From positions 2,790,001-2,854,000 of the forward strand of contig NZ_CP114283.1 in assembly GCF_027107535.1 (NCBI RefSeq): DNA of 64,000 bases, in the 5' to 3' direction. The translations under genes were made by a program, and so were the position numbers. The notes under the pieces are model-generated. The model was not told the DNA's origin. It worked only from the letters and a program-made list of their open reading frames with translations, and did not search any database. The stretch is from Streptomyces aurantiacus. Lineage in GTDB: Bacteria > Actinomycetota > Actinomycetes > Streptomycetales > Streptomycetaceae. This document shows positions 1 through 11,235 of the stretch, in pieces (the stretch's first letter is position 1; each line of letters starts with the position of its first letter).

Positions 1-452
1 AGCTCCCATCGCTGCTCCCCGGTGGTGGCGTCGAGGGCCCGCAGGCCGTTCCCGTCGCCGATGTGCACCACCCCGTCGGTCACGGCGGCCCGCGCGCTCA
101 CGGGCGCACCGGTGGCGGCCTTCCAGAGCTGCCGCCCCGTGAGCGCGTCCAGCGCGTACACGGAACCCGTCGCGTCGTCGCTGCCGAAGTGGACCACCGA
201 GCCGGCCACCACCGGGGCCCGCGGACTGATCCGGTCATGACCGGTGACGAAGCTCCACCGCTGCTGCCCGGTGAGCGCGTCCAGCGCGTACAGCTTCGGC
301 CCGCTGCTGACGTGCACGACGCCGTCCGACACGGCCGGCCTCGACATACCCCCGTGGCCCGTAGAGAAGCGCCACCGCTCCCTCGGCTCCGGCGACCCCA
401 TCCGCCCCACCCCCGTCTCCGCCCCGTGGACCCGGTCGCGGCCCACCTGCAT
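1..452 (-). CDS. PQQ-type beta-propeller repeat protein, N-terminal part
   Basis: The minus strand encodes roughly 150 residues that run off the left edge, so only the N-terminal part is present. Repeats of the form YALDALTGxxxW, YALDALTGRQLW and LRALDATTGEQRW, each followed by a VxDGVVHxxxG-like strand, are typical of pyrrolo-quinoline-quinone-like beta-propeller blades. Many such actinobacterial proteins are structural propellers that bind no cofactor. I placed the start at the ATG at 452, but neither it nor an in-frame ATG at 527 has a good ribosome binding site. The 527 option would lie inside the argC promoter. The gene is divergent from argC and shares its short control region. Confidence 0.7.
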   Translation of the reverse strand, partial: MQVGRDRVHGAETGVGRMGSPEPRERWRFSTGHGGMSRPAVSDGVVHVSSGPKLYALDALTGQQRWSFVTGHDRISPRAPVVAGSVVHFGSDDATGSVYALDALTGRQLWKAATGAPVSARAAVTDGVVHIGDGNGLRALDATTGEQRWE

Positions 453-521
453 GATCCCGCACCGGGGGCGGGTAGAGAAGAAGACGTCCAGGGACCCGAC
501 CCGCCCTTCCGCGAGGCAGGA

Positions 522-2747
<2,226 letters not shown>

Positions 2748-2751
<4 letters not shown>

Positions 2752-3650
2752 GCACCACGCGTAAACACACCGCACTGCCCAAGGCCCAGATCCTCATCGA
2801 GGCATTGCCCTGGCTGACCCGGCACAACGGGAAGACGGTCGTCATCAAGTTCGGCGGCAACGCCATGATCGACGAGGACCTGAAAGCCGCGTTCGCGCAG
2901 GACGTCGTGTTCCTGCGCCAGGCCGGGCTCAAGCCCGTCGTCGTGCACGGCGGCGGACCGCAGATCAGCGCCGCCCTGGACCGGCACGGCATCGTCAGCG
3001 AGTTCAAGGCGGGCCTCAGGGTCACCACCGAGGACGCCATGGACGTCGTACGCATGGTGCTCGCCGGACAGGTCCAGCGCGAACTGGTCGGGCTGCTCAA
3101 CCAGCACGGACCGCTCGCCGTGGGACTCACCGGCGAGGACGCGCACACCATCACAGCCACCAGGCACCAGCCCGAGATCGACGGGGAGTTGGTCGACATC
3201 GGGCGGGTGGGCGAGATCACCGCGATCGACACGGGCGCGATCGAGGCACTGCTCGCCGACGGCCGGATCCCGGTCGTCTCGTCGATCGCCCGTAGCCAGG
3301 ACGACGGACATGTCTACAACGTCAATGCTGATACGGCGGCTGCGGCACTCGCTGCGGCGCTGGGCGCCGAAACACTGATGGTCCTCACCGACGTCGAGGG
3401 CCTCTACGAGGACTGGCCGAACTCCGACGAGGTCATCAGCCGGCTCACCGCGAGGGAGCTGGAGAAGCTGCTGCCCGAGCTGGCCAGCGGCATGGTGCCG
3501 AAGATGCAGGGCTGTCTGCACGCCGTCCGCAACGGCGTGAACACCGCCCGGGTGATCGACGGCCGGGTCCAGCACTCGATCCTGCTGGAGATCTTCACCG
3601 ACGAGGGCATCGGCACGATGGTCGTGCCCGATGCGGAGGGGGACGCATGA
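2748..3650 (+). CDS. argB: Acetylglutamate kinase
   Basis: The 300-residue product phosphorylates N-acetylglutamate with ATP and is usually the arginine-feedback-inhibited step. Amino-acid-kinase motifs are clear: VIKFGGNAM near residue 27 for phosphate binding, [10 protein letters not shown] for the glycine-rich loop, and [15 protein letters not shown] toward the middle. The N-terminal extension before the kinase fold ([17 protein letters not shown]) resembles the helix found in arginine-sensitive hexameric enzymes. The ATG overlaps the argJ stop (ATGA), and the gene's own stop overlaps the argD ATG. Confidence 0.96.
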
Positions 3651-4849
3651 CCGCCAACGAAGAGCTCACCCAGCGCTGGCAGGGCGCGCTCATGGACAAC
3701 TACGGCACCCCCCGGTTGCCCCTCGTCCGCGGCGCCGGCACCCGGCTGTGGGACGCCGACGGCACCGAGTACCTCGACTTCGTCGGCGGGATCGCGGTGA
3801 ACGCGCTCGGCCACGCCCACCCGGCGATCGTCGAGGCGGTGAGCCGGCAGATCGCCTCGCTCGGCCATGTCTCCAACCTCTTCGTCGCCGAGCCGCCCGT
3901 CACGCTCGCCGAGCGGCTGCTCCAGCTCTTCGGGCGGGAGGGCCGCGTCTACTTCTGCAACTCGGGGGCCGAGGCCAACGAGGGCGCCTTCAAGATCGGC
4001 CGGCTGACCGGCCGCACCCACATGGTGGCGACCGACGGCGGCTTCCACGGCCGGACCATGGGCGCGCTGGCACTCACCGGCCAGCCGGGCAAGCGCGAGC
4101 CGTTCCTGCCGCTGCCGGGAGACGTCACCCACGTGCCGTACGGGGACCCGCAGGCGCTGGCCGCCGCCGTCACCGAGGACACCGCGCTGGTCGTCATCGA
4201 GCCGATCCAGGGCGAGAACGGCGTGGTCGTGCCGCCCGCCGGCTATCTGAAGGCGGCCCGTGCCATCACCGCCGCCACCGGCAGCCTCCTCGTCCTGGAC
4301 GAGGTGCAGACCGGGGTCGGCCGCACCGGGCACTGGTTCGAGTACCAGGCACACGAAGGCGTCCTGCCGGACGTCGTCACCCTGGCCAAGGGCCTCGGCG
4401 GAGGCCTGCCGCTCGGCGCGACCGTCGCCTTCGGCCGCGCCGCCCAGCTCCTGCAGCCCGGTCACCACGGCACGACGTTCGGCGGCAACCCGGTGGCGTG
4501 CGCCGCGGGCCTCGCCGTCCTCGACACGATCGGGACCGAGGGCCTGCTGGAGAACGTGAAGCGGGCCGGCGAGAAGCTGCGGGACGGAATCGAGTCCCTC
4601 GACCACCCGCTGATCGACCATGTCCGGGGCTCGGGCCTCCTCCTGGGTATCGTGCTCACCGAGCCGCTGGCGCCCCGCGTGCAGCAGGCGGCTCAGGACG
4701 CCGGCCTCCTGGTGAACGCGCCCGCCCCCGATGTCGTACGGCTGATGCCGCCGCTGAACATCGGCGAGGACGAGGTGGACGCGTTCCTCCGGGCCCTGCC
4801 CGGCGTTCTCGACGCGGTGACCAACGGGGACGGACGAACCGGGGAATGA
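3647..4849 (+). CDS. argD: Acetylornithine aminotransferase
   Basis: This 400-residue class-III PLP aminotransferase converts N-acetylglutamate semialdehyde to N-acetylornithine using glutamate. The fold-type-I hallmarks are present: the [11 protein letters not shown] phosphate-binding region, [14 protein letters not shown] with the PLP-contacting Asp, and the Schiff-base lysine in [14 protein letters not shown] at about Lys248. The start overlaps the argB stop. Only seven bases separate its stop from argR. Related enzymes may also accept succinyl-diaminopimelate in lysine synthesis, but the operon context points to arginine. Confidence 0.96.
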   Translation: MTANEELTQRWQGALMDNYGTPRLPLVRGAGTRLWDADGTEYLDFVGGIAVNALGHAHPAIVEAVSRQIASLGHVSNLFVAEPPVTLAERLLQLFGREGRVYFCNSGAEANEGAFKIGRLTGRTHMVATDGGFHGRTMGALALTGQPGKREPFLPLPGDVTHVPYGDPQALAAAVTEDTALVVIEPIQGENGVVVPPAGYLKAARAITAATGSLLVLDEVQTGVGRTGHWFEYQAHEGVLPDVVTLAKGLGGGLPLGATVAFGRAAQLLQPGHHGTTFGGNPVACAAGLAVLDTIGTEGLLENVKRAGEKLRDGIESLDHPLIDHVRGSGLLLGIVLTEPLAPRVQQAAQDAGLLVNAPAPDVVRLMPPLNIGEDEVDAFLRALPGVLDAVTNGDGRTGE

Positions 4850-4856
4850 GACGACG

Positions 4857-5393
4857 ATGAGCCAGGCGCAGGATCACGACCACGCGGGACCTGCCGTCCC
4901 GCAGACCCGTACCGCACGCCACCGCCGGATCGTGGACATCCTCAACCGGCAACCGGTGCGCTCCCAGAGCCAGTTGGCGAAACTGCTCGCCGACGACGGA
5001 CTGAACGTCACGCAGGCGACGCTCTCCCGGGACCTGGACGAGCTGAACGCGGTGAAGATCCGCAACAACGACGGCGACCTCATCTACGCGGTACCGAGCG
5101 AGGGCGGTTTCCGGACCCCCCGCGCCCCGCTGGGGGAGTCGGCGAAGGAGGAGCGGATGCGGCGGCTGTCCGCGGAGCTGCTGATCTCCGCGGAGGCGTC
5201 CGCGAATCTCGTGGTCCTGCGGACCCCGCCCGGGGCCGCGCAGTTTCTCGCCTCGGCCATCGACCAGGCCGAGTTGCAGGACATCCTCGGGACGATCGCG
5301 GGTGACGACACGTTGATGCTGATCAGCCGGGATCCCTCCGGGGGGCAGGCGCTGGCGGACCACCTGCTGCGGCTGGCCCAGAGCCACCACTGA
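4857..5393 (+). CDS. argR: Arginine repressor
   Basis: The 178-residue transcription factor is expected to act as an arginine-dependent hexamer that binds ARG boxes. The N-terminal winged helix contains [12 protein letters not shown] followed by SQSQLAKLL and [13 protein letters not shown], the recognition part. The C-terminal oligomerisation and arginine-binding domain includes [15 protein letters not shown] and [12 protein letters not shown]. There is a roughly 20-residue N-terminal tail before the DNA-binding domain. It is the last gene of the cluster, so repression of argC would also lower the repressor itself. Likely targets in this window are the argC and argG promoters. Confidence 0.95.
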   Translation: MSQAQDHDHAGPAVPQTRTARHRRIVDILNRQPVRSQSQLAKLLADDGLNVTQATLSRDLDELNAVKIRNNDGDLIYAVPSEGGFRTPRAPLGESAKEERMRRLSAELLISAEASANLVVLRTPPGAAQFLASAIDQAELQDILGTIAGDDTLMLISRDPSGGQALADHLLRLAQSHH

Positions 5394-5460
5394 GGGGCCG
5401 GCGGGGCACGTTCGCCGCGGGTGCGTGAGGGTGAGGAACCGGGGCGCAGCCCCGTTCTTC

Positions 5461-5494
5461 AGGGGCGCGGGGAACTGCGCGGCCAGCCACGACG
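5461..5494 (+). repeat. Dispersed stop-proximal repeat, copy 1
   Basis: The core GCGCGGGGAACTGCGCG followed by CCAGCCACGACG lies between argR and the convergent ApbE gene. Near-identical copies occur at 17342-17375 and, reversed, at 20948-20983. Weaker relatives are near 12474 and 52659. The core can fold as a short CGCG/CGCG stem. Each copy sits within about 100 bases of a stop codon. Confidence 0.7.
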
Positions 5495-5541
5495 CACCCG
5501 CACCCGCCCGGCCACCCGAATCGGGACACACCCCGGGCCGG

Positions 5542-6339
5542 TCAGCCCAGCCGGTCGGCCAGACCCCCCGTGCATCTGACCTCGTCGCCCGCGGTGATGA
5601 GCAGCGCCTCGATGTCCGGCAGGGACTCCAGCCAGGCGAGCGCCTGCCGGGAGCCCATCGCGAAGGCCGCCGTCGCCCAGGCGTCCGCCCAGATGATGCG
5701 GGGGCCGACGACCGTCACCGCGACCAGGTCGGTGACCGCGGAGCGGCCCGTGCGCGGATCCACGATGTGCGTGCCGCGCTCGGCGGAGCCCGACGTGGCC
5801 ACGGCCAGCCGGTCGAGACCCGCCGCGGAGACCACGGCGGCCAGACCGCCCGGGCGCAACGGGTCCGACACGCCGACCCGCCAGGGCCGGTGCGGTCCCG
5901 GCACGCCGTACATCTGCACGTCGCCGCCGCCGTTCACGCTCACCCCGCTCGCCCCGGCCGCGAAGATCCGCTGGGCCGCCCGTTCGACGGACCAGCCCTT
6001 CACGATGCCGGTCGGGTCGATGACGCCCGCGTACTTCGTGCTGAACCAGCCGTCGCTCAACCGCTCGGCCTCGGCGCACAGTTCGAGCACCTCGGCGACC
6101 TCCGGATCGCACTCCTCGACGGTCAGTCGGCCACGCGCCAGCCGGGAGATCTGACTGTCCTCGCGGTAGGTGCTGAACACCTCGTCCACCACGTGGAGTT
6201 GGGCGACGGCCTCGTCCAGCGCGGCTCGTACGGCCCCGGGTTCACCGCCCCGCACGTCGAAGGAGAAGACCGTGCCCATCACCTCCTCCGCGTGACGCAA
6301 CTCCGCGGGTGCCTCGGCCGGTTCGGCCGGGTCAGCCAC
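5542..6339 (-). CDS. apbE: FAD:protein FMN transferase (ApbE family)
   Basis: The 265-residue protein belongs to the ApbE family, which transfers FMN from FAD onto a threonine of FMN-binding domains. Visible family features are the start MGTVFSFDVRGG, the substrate segment IDPTGIVKGWSVERA, SVNGGGDVQMYG, and the C-terminal THIVDPRTG followed by WADAWATAAF with acidic metal-site residues. No signal peptide or lipobox is obvious at the chosen start, unlike many extracytoplasmic ApbE proteins. The start overlaps the end of the FMN-binding gene by eight bases, so the two are probably co-translated and the neighbour is the likely substrate. Confidence 0.93.
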   Translation of the reverse strand: MADPAEPAEAPAELRHAEEVMGTVFSFDVRGGEPGAVRAALDEAVAQLHVVDEVFSTYREDSQISRLARGRLTVEECDPEVAEVLELCAEAERLSDGWFSTKYAGVIDPTGIVKGWSVERAAQRIFAAGASGVSVNGGGDVQMYGVPGPHRPWRVGVSDPLRPGGLAAVVSAAGLDRLAVATSGSAERGTHIVDPRTGRSAVTDLVAVTVVGPRIIWADAWATAAFAMGSRQALAWLESLPDIEALLITAGDEVRCTGGLADRLG

Positions 6340-7171
6340 CGGCCTGATCCAGGGCCGACTGCAGGGACTCCTTGTAGCCGCCGCTGGTGTAGGTGGCTCC
6401 GGAGACGGCGTCGATGTCGGCGGTGCCGGTCGCGACCGCGGCCTGGTTCAGCTTCGGTACCGCGTCGCCGCTGATCTGGCTGCTGCGCCCGCCGCTGGGC
6501 GACTGGACCGCCTCGGCCTTGGTGATCTTGCCGCCGGTCACGGTGATCCGGACCTGCACGGGACCGTAGTCGGTCGTGACGGCCGTACCGGTGAGGGTCT
6601 GCGCCTGGGCGGCGCCCGCCCCCGCACCCGCGTCCGCGTCGGCCGAACCGCCCTCCGATCCGCTGCCGCCGTTCGCACCGCTCGCGTCGGCCGAGCCGCC
6701 GCCGGGCGCCGCGGCGCCCGCCTGGTCGAGGGCCGACTGCAGGGACTTCTTGTAGCCTCCGCTGGTGTAGGTGGCTCCGGAGACGGCGTCGATGTCGGCG
6801 GTGCCGGTCGCGACCGCGGCCTGGTTCAGCTTCGGCACCGCGTTGGTGCTGATCTCGGTGCTGCGCCCGCCGGTGGGCGACTGCACGGCAGCCGCCGAGG
6901 TGACCTTGCCGCCGGCCACGGTGACCCGTACCTGGACGTTGCCGTACTCGGTCTTGACGACGTCACCGGTGAGGGTCTGGACCTGGGCGCCGCCCGCGGC
7001 CTGCACACCTCCGGACCCTTGCGGGGCGACCGACTGCTGCTGCTGTGGCGCGCCGTCGGCGGACGCGGCCGCCGGGTCGGACGAGGGCTTCAGTGTCAGC
7101 AGCAGGACGATCCCGGACACCGTGGCGGCACCGGCCAGCACGACTCGTCGCAGGGGATGGCTCTTCTTCAT
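6332..7171 (-). CDS. Exported protein with two FMN-binding domains
   Basis: The 279-residue protein begins with KKSHPLRRVVLAGAATVSGIVLLLTL, a signal anchor or signal peptide. Two FMN-bind domains follow, at about residues 60-150 and 185-279, joined by an Ala/Gly/Ser/Asp-rich linker. Each ends in DAVSGATYTSGGYK, whose SGAT threonine is the residue normally esterified to FMN by ApbE. The DNA encoding the ends of the two domains is nearly identical over about 100 bases (from about 6350 and about 6728), which suggests recent duplication or gene conversion. It lies between a membrane reductase and apbE and probably carries electrons outside the membrane. Confidence 0.88.
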   Translation of the reverse strand: MKKSHPLRRVVLAGAATVSGIVLLLTLKPSSDPAAASADGAPQQQQSVAPQGSGGVQAAGGAQVQTLTGDVVKTEYGNVQVRVTVAGGKVTSAAAVQSPTGGRSTEISTNAVPKLNQAAVATGTADIDAVSGATYTSGGYKKSLQSALDQAGAAAPGGGSADASGANGGSGSEGGSADADAGAGAGAAQAQTLTGTAVTTDYGPVQVRITVTGGKITKAEAVQSPSGGRSSQISGDAVPKLNQAAVATGTADIDAVSGATYTSGGYKESLQSALDQAGG

Positions 7172-7190
7172 CGGTCCGGACTCCCGTTCC

Positions 7191-8561
7191 TCACAACTCG
7201 AAGGACTCGTGGTGGATGCGGCGGGCCGGCACGCCCGCGCCGCGCAGTGCGGTGTACGCGCCCTCGGCGAAGCCGGGCGGCCCGCACAGGAACACGTCGT
7301 GCTCGTCGATGTCGGGCAGCTTGCGGCGCAGCGTCTCGGGATTGATGTCCGGGCGCTCCCCGTCGGGGCTGTTCACCGCGTACATCAGCCGGGCACCGCG
7401 CTCGTCGGCGATGGCCGACAACTCGTCCCACAGCGCCAGGTCCTGGGTGCTGTTGGCCCGGTACAGCAGGGTGAGGTCGCCGCGCTCCGCGGGCAGCGTC
7501 TCGAACAGCGCCCGCATGGGGGTGATGCCCACACCGCCGGCCATCAGCAGTACCTTGCCCCGGCTGCGCCGGGACGCGGTCAGTGCCCCGTACGGGCCCT
7601 CGGCCCACACCCGCGTGCCCCGCTTCAGCCCCTTCAGCGCGGTGCTGTGGTCGCCGAGCGCCTTGACGGTGATCCTGAGCAGACCGGGCCGGGGTGCCGC
7701 CGACAGCGAGTACGGGTGCGAGCTGAGCCGCATGCCCGGCGCCATGAACCGCCAGCGGAAGAACTGCCCGGGCTCGGCACCGATTCGGTGCAGCCGCTTC
7801 CCGCTGATCAGCACGGAGACGATGCCGGGCGCCTCCTCGACGACCTCCTCGACCCGCATCTGGTGCCGCAGGTTGAGGCGGATCGGTGTGATGACCCGGT
7901 ACCACACCACCAGCGCGGTCACCGTGCCGTACAGCGCGTACCAGGCCGTGGTCGCGGCCGGCTCGACGGCGAAGTCGTTGCCGGTGGACAGCTGGTGCCA
8001 GAACGACAGGTACACGGCCGCGTACGTGAGCAGGTGGATGTGGTACCAGGTGTCGTACGGGATCCGCTTGCGCAGTCCGCCCACGGAGATCAGGCCGATG
8101 AACAGCAGCAGACCCGTGCCGATGGCCGCCTTGCCCATGTCGGGCAGGGTGGTGACCGAGTCGACGGTCTGCGCCACGACCCCCGTGTTCGCCTGGAGGG
8201 CGTAGCCGTACATCGTCAGTCCGATGTGGGCGAGGGTGAGGCAGAGCGTGTAGCGGCCGCTCATGGCGTGCCAGCGGGCGACCCGGTCCGACCCGACCCG
8301 GCGTTCCAGCGCGGGCACCCGGGCCATCTGCAGGACGACGAGGGCCATCAGGTACCCGGCGAGCAGACCCGTGATGCGGCCCGCGTTCAGGATCCGGCCC
8401 TTGTCGTCCGCGATGGCCGGGGTGTTGCTCCACCACAGCCAGACCACTCCGGCCGCGCCCGCCCATACGGCGATCAGCAGCGGGATGGCGGGGGAGCGGC
8501 GAGGGCGAATGCGGCGCATCGTCTGACGCCGCGCCGCGCGGCCGCCGGCGATCGTGCTCAC
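7191..8561 (-). CDS. Ferric-reductase-like transmembrane flavocytochrome
   Basis: The 456-residue protein has an N-terminal ferric-reductase-like domain of about six membrane helices. Candidate haem histidines are in RWHAMSGRYTLCLTLAHIGL and YHIHLLTYAAVYLSFWH. A cytoplasmic FAD domain follows (SSHPYSLSAAP), then an NAD(P) domain (MAGGVGITPMRALFE, FLCGPPGFAEGAY). The GTG at 8561 is preceded by GGAGGAA at a good distance, so the longer in-frame starts upstream are unlikely. Twenty bases separate it from the FMN-binding gene. It probably passes NAD(P)H electrons across the membrane to the FMN-carrying partner. The final acceptor is unknown. Confidence 0.88.
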   Translation of the reverse strand: MSTIAGGRAARRQTMRRIRPRRSPAIPLLIAVWAGAAGVVWLWWSNTPAIADDKGRILNAGRITGLLAGYLMALVVLQMARVPALERRVGSDRVARWHAMSGRYTLCLTLAHIGLTMYGYALQANTGVVAQTVDSVTTLPDMGKAAIGTGLLLFIGLISVGGLRKRIPYDTWYHIHLLTYAAVYLSFWHQLSTGNDFAVEPAATTAWYALYGTVTALVVWYRVITPIRLNLRHQMRVEEVVEEAPGIVSVLISGKRLHRIGAEPGQFFRWRFMAPGMRLSSHPYSLSAAPRPGLLRITVKALGDHSTALKGLKRGTRVWAEGPYGALTASRRSRGKVLLMAGGVGITPMRALFETLPAERGDLTLLYRANSTQDLALWDELSAIADERGARLMYAVNSPDGERPDINPETLRRKLPDIDEHDVFLCGPPGFAEGAYTALRGAGVPARRIHHESFEL

Positions 8562-8723
8562 AGTTCCTCCGTGTGGGACGCTGGGAAGGGGAGTGGCCCC
8601 TTGGCCCACTGGTACGTCCCGGGGCGGCCGTGTGTTCAACGGCCCGGAGGGCAAGCCGTGAACTGGTGCGACTCGCGGTAACACCGCGGTGGCGCGAAGC
8701 TCCCCGCCGGGGCCGCGCGCAGG

Positions 8724-9425
8724 TCAGTAACGGGTGATCGAGGTCGGCCCGCTGTCGGTCCCGATGGCGATGTGCGGCTTTTGCTCGGGCTCGGCCCAGT
8801 CCAGGACGCGGCGCATCGCGTCCTTGGACACGGACACACAACCGGCGGTCGCCCCAGGGCCGTTGACGTGCAGGAAGATCCCCGCGCCCCGCCCCCGCAC
8901 CGGCCGCGCGTAGTTGAAGCCGATGACGAGCGCGTGGGCGTACTGGGTCCGGTACGAGATCAGGTGCTCGGACTCGGCGGCGCGGCAGTCGGCCGGCCTC
9001 GGTTCGGTCCAGCGGTTGTAGGAGCGGGACGCGTTGTCCTGGCACCACCAGGAGGCCTGCCGCACACGGCGGTACGGCGTGGTGGTCCCCGCGGGCGCGC
9101 GCTCGATGCCGAAGGCGTACGGCAGGTCGTAGAGGCCGGTGGGGGTGGTGTTCGTGCCCTGCTCGCGGGAGCCGCCCTCGACGAGTCCCCGGGCGCCGAA
9201 GCGCGCGGGCGCCGAGCCGGCCTTCACCCAGCGTCCGTCACGGCGGCTCCACCAGGTGACCGTGCCGGTCGTCGAGGAGGTCCGGGAGGCCCGCGCGGTG
9301 ACGAGCTGGCTGCCGCCGCCCGTGTCCGCCATCCGCTCGGGCAGCGGGGACCGGCCGGGGGGAGCCGGGGCGGCCGCCAGGACGAGGAGGGAGACGGACG
9401 CGAGGACGACGGCTCCGAGGCGCAT
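8724..9425 (-). CDS. Secreted L,D-transpeptidase-family protein
   Basis: The 233-residue protein has a signal peptide (MRLGAVVLASVSLLVLAAAPA). Its C-terminal YkuD-like catalytic core shows HVNGPGATAGCVSVSKDAM, with the catalytic cysteine in GCVS and an upstream histidine. An earlier TPTGLYDLPYAFG segment is also typical of this group. Family members make or modify 3-3 peptidoglycan cross-links or attach proteins to the wall. The protein lacks a separate peptidoglycan-binding domain. It is two bases downstream of the frameshifted oxidase-like gene on the same strand, but co-function is not implied. Confidence 0.85.
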   Translation of the reverse strand: MRLGAVVLASVSLLVLAAAPAPPGRSPLPERMADTGGGSQLVTARASRTSSTTGTVTWWSRRDGRWVKAGSAPARFGARGLVEGGSREQGTNTTPTGLYDLPYAFGIERAPAGTTTPYRRVRQASWWCQDNASRSYNRWTEPRPADCRAAESEHLISYRTQYAHALVIGFNYARPVRGRGAGIFLHVNGPGATAGCVSVSKDAMRRVLDWAEPEQKPHIAIGTDSGPTSITRY

Positions 9426-9427
9426 GC

Positions 9428-10014
9428 TCAGACGCTACTGGGCGGCAGGGGGAGCGGCAGCCCGGGTAGGCCGTCCAGGCTCGTCCCCACGTGCTCCTTC
9501 TTCTGGAAGTACGCGTCCAGCGAGGCGTCGTCCTCCCGCCCGAAGCGCCTGGCGTGCAGGTCGCGGTCCTCGTCGTACGACATGGTGGGCACCGCGTATC
9601 CGCAGGTGTCGCGGACGAGTTCGGCCGTCACGACGATGATCGCCCGCAGTCCGTGCGGGGCCGGGTCGATGTCCGGGAAGCGCGAGAGGAGTCCGGGGAA
9701 GCGAGGGTCGTCGCGGAAGACCGGCTCGCCCCGGCCGTGCACGCGGACGATGGTGGGCGGGCCCTGGAGGCGCACCACATCAGCGTGATGCGGCCGTTCT
9801 CCCGCAGGTGGGCGATCGTCTCGGCGTTGCTGCCGGCGAAGTCCAGGTAGGCGACGGTGAGTTCGTCCAGCACCACGAACGAACCGGTGAGGCCCTTGGG
9901 GGAGAGGTTGACCGTGCCGTCGCCCGACAGGGGCGCGGTCGCGGTGAAGAAGAGGGGCTGCGCCTCGATGAACGTACGCAGGCGGCCGTCTATGCGGTGA
10001 TACGTCTTTCCCAT
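9428..10014 (-). pseudogene. Pyridoxamine-phosphate-oxidase-family protein, frameshifted
   Basis: Two overlapping frames on the minus strand together make one flavin split-barrel protein of about 195 residues. The first, from ATG 10014, reads GKTYHRIDGRLRTFIEAQPLFF through GRITLMWCA. The second carries the natural continuation QGPPTIVRVHGRGEPVFRDDP through the C-terminus. Adding one T (minus strand) between GCC and TCC near 9766-9769 would restore WCAFQGPPTIVRVHGRG, which looks like the intact family pattern. This is either a real inactivating one-base deletion or a sequencing error. Past the shift the first frame continues as non-homologous Arg/Ser-rich sequence. Confidence 0.85.
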
Positions 10015-10186
10015 GCCGGTGATTATGGGCGAAAACTCGTTCGCCTGTCTAAGTAATTGAGCCGCCCGCCGCTGGGGCGGGGATCCTTGCCGGTGCCCGG
10101 AGATCCCCGGGGCCCGTGGGCCTGGTGGCCTACGGGCCCCGGAGCCGCCCCGGCCGGCGTGCGGGGCGCCCGTGGGGGGACGTCGG

Positions 10187-11047
10187 TTACTTGTTCAGCG
10201 TGCAGGGGGCGAGGGAGTCGAGGCCCTGGGGCTTGGCCGCGGTGCGGCCGATGGCGGTGGCGATCCGGTTGATGGTCGCGACGCGCTTGTCCTTGAGGGG
10301 GCCGACGATGGCGTTCTGGGCGAAGTTGGGGCCGCCCTGGCCGACGGTGTCGACGAGGCGCTTGTTGGCTTCGGCGATCTGGGTGTTGAGGAGGGCGAGG
10401 TTGCGGTCGACCTCGGCCTTCGCGGAGGCGGGGATCGCGGGCAGGCTCGGCGCGACGGCCGGGCAGCTCACCGTGCCGGCCGCGTTCGTGTTGCCGGCGT
10501 TGCCCGCATTGCCGCCGTTGCCCGCGTTCCCGTTGTTGCCGCCCGCCTGCTGGGTGGGGGCCGCGCTCGGCGCCGCGGCGCCGCCTCCGGCCGCCGCGCC
10601 CGCGTTCAGCGTGCAGGGGGCGAGGGAGTCGAGGCCCTGGGGCTTGGCCGCGGTGCGGCCGATGGCGGTGGCGATCCGGTTGATGGTCGCGACGCGCTTG
10701 TCCTTGAGGGGGCCGACGATGGCGTTCTGGGCGAAGTTGGGGCCGCCCTGGCCGACGGTGTCGACGAGGCGCTTGTTGGCTTCGGCGATCTGGGTGTTGA
10801 GGAGGGCGAGGTTGCGGTCGACCTCGGCCTTCGCGGAGGCGGGGATCGCGGGCAGGCTCGGCGCGACGGCCGGGCAGCTCACCGTGCCGGGCGACGCCTT
10901 CGTTCTGGCGGCCTGGCCGTTGTTGCTCTTGGACGTCTCCCCGGCGAGGGCGGAGCCTGCGATCACTGCTCCGGACAACGCCACCGCGGCAGCGCCGCCG
11001 ATGATCGCCACGCGGCGCTTGTTGTACTTCGGAAGAGCCCTGGACAT
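10187..11047 (-). CDS. Secreted protein with two identical domains
   Basis: The 286-residue protein has an N-terminal KRR plus hydrophobic segment ([24 protein letters not shown]), consistent with a signal peptide. It then carries two identical domains of about 95 residues, each starting [19 protein letters not shown] and ending [11 protein letters not shown]. They are joined by an Ala/Gly/Asn/Gln-rich linker. Each domain holds two cysteines that could form a disulphide, and its middle ([21 protein letters not shown]) looks helical. The exactness of the DNA repeat is noted separately. I do not recognise a function. It is divergent from argG. Confidence 0.8.
   Translation of the reverse strand: MSRALPKYNKRRVAIIGGAAAVALSGAVIAGSALAGETSKSNNGQAARTKASPGTVSCPAVAPSLPAIPASAKAEVDRNLALLNTQIAEANKRLVDTVGQGGPNFAQNAIVGPLKDKRVATINRIATAIGRTAAKPQGLDSLAPCTLNAGAAAGGGAAAPSAAPTQQAGGNNGNAGNGGNAGNAGNTNAAGTVSCPAVAPSLPAIPASAKAEVDRNLALLNTQIAEANKRLVDTVGQGGPNFAQNAIVGPLKDKRVATINRIATAIGRTAAKPQGLDSLAPCTLNK
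10193..10479 (-). repeat. 287-bp direct repeat, copy A
   Basis: This copy, inside the secreted two-domain gene, matches 10604-10890 base for base on visual alignment. The period of 411 bases is a multiple of three, so both copies stay in frame. Confidence 0.9.
10604..10890 (-). repeat. 287-bp direct repeat, copy B
   Basis: Second copy of the in-gene duplication. It encodes the N-terminal of the two domains. I see no substitutions, even at third codon positions. Confidence 0.9.
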
Positions 11048-11170
11048 GGGGATGCCTCACTTGGGTCAGGAGTGGGTTTACAAACGCGGCGCCAGCGTTC
11101 GGAGTGATGTACGCGAAAGCGGTTTCCCGCGTTCAAGCGGATTTCGAAATACTTCTCCGCACCCTCCAGA

Positions 11171-11208
11171 TTGACGAATCATACAGACCTCTGCATACTC
11201 ATGCATGT
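11171..11208 (+). promoter_or_regulatory. argG promoter with ArgR-type operator
   Basis: TTGACG at 11171-11176 and CATACT at 11194-11199 are 17 bases apart. The interval and the bases after it contain TCATACAG, TGCATACT and CATGCATG, AT-rich half-sites like those over the argC promoter. ArgR bound here would occlude RNA polymerase. The AT richness of this strip stands out from the surrounding DNA. Confidence 0.75.
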
Positions 11209-11235
11209 CAGCCTGTGCACCGTGAGGAGAACCCC

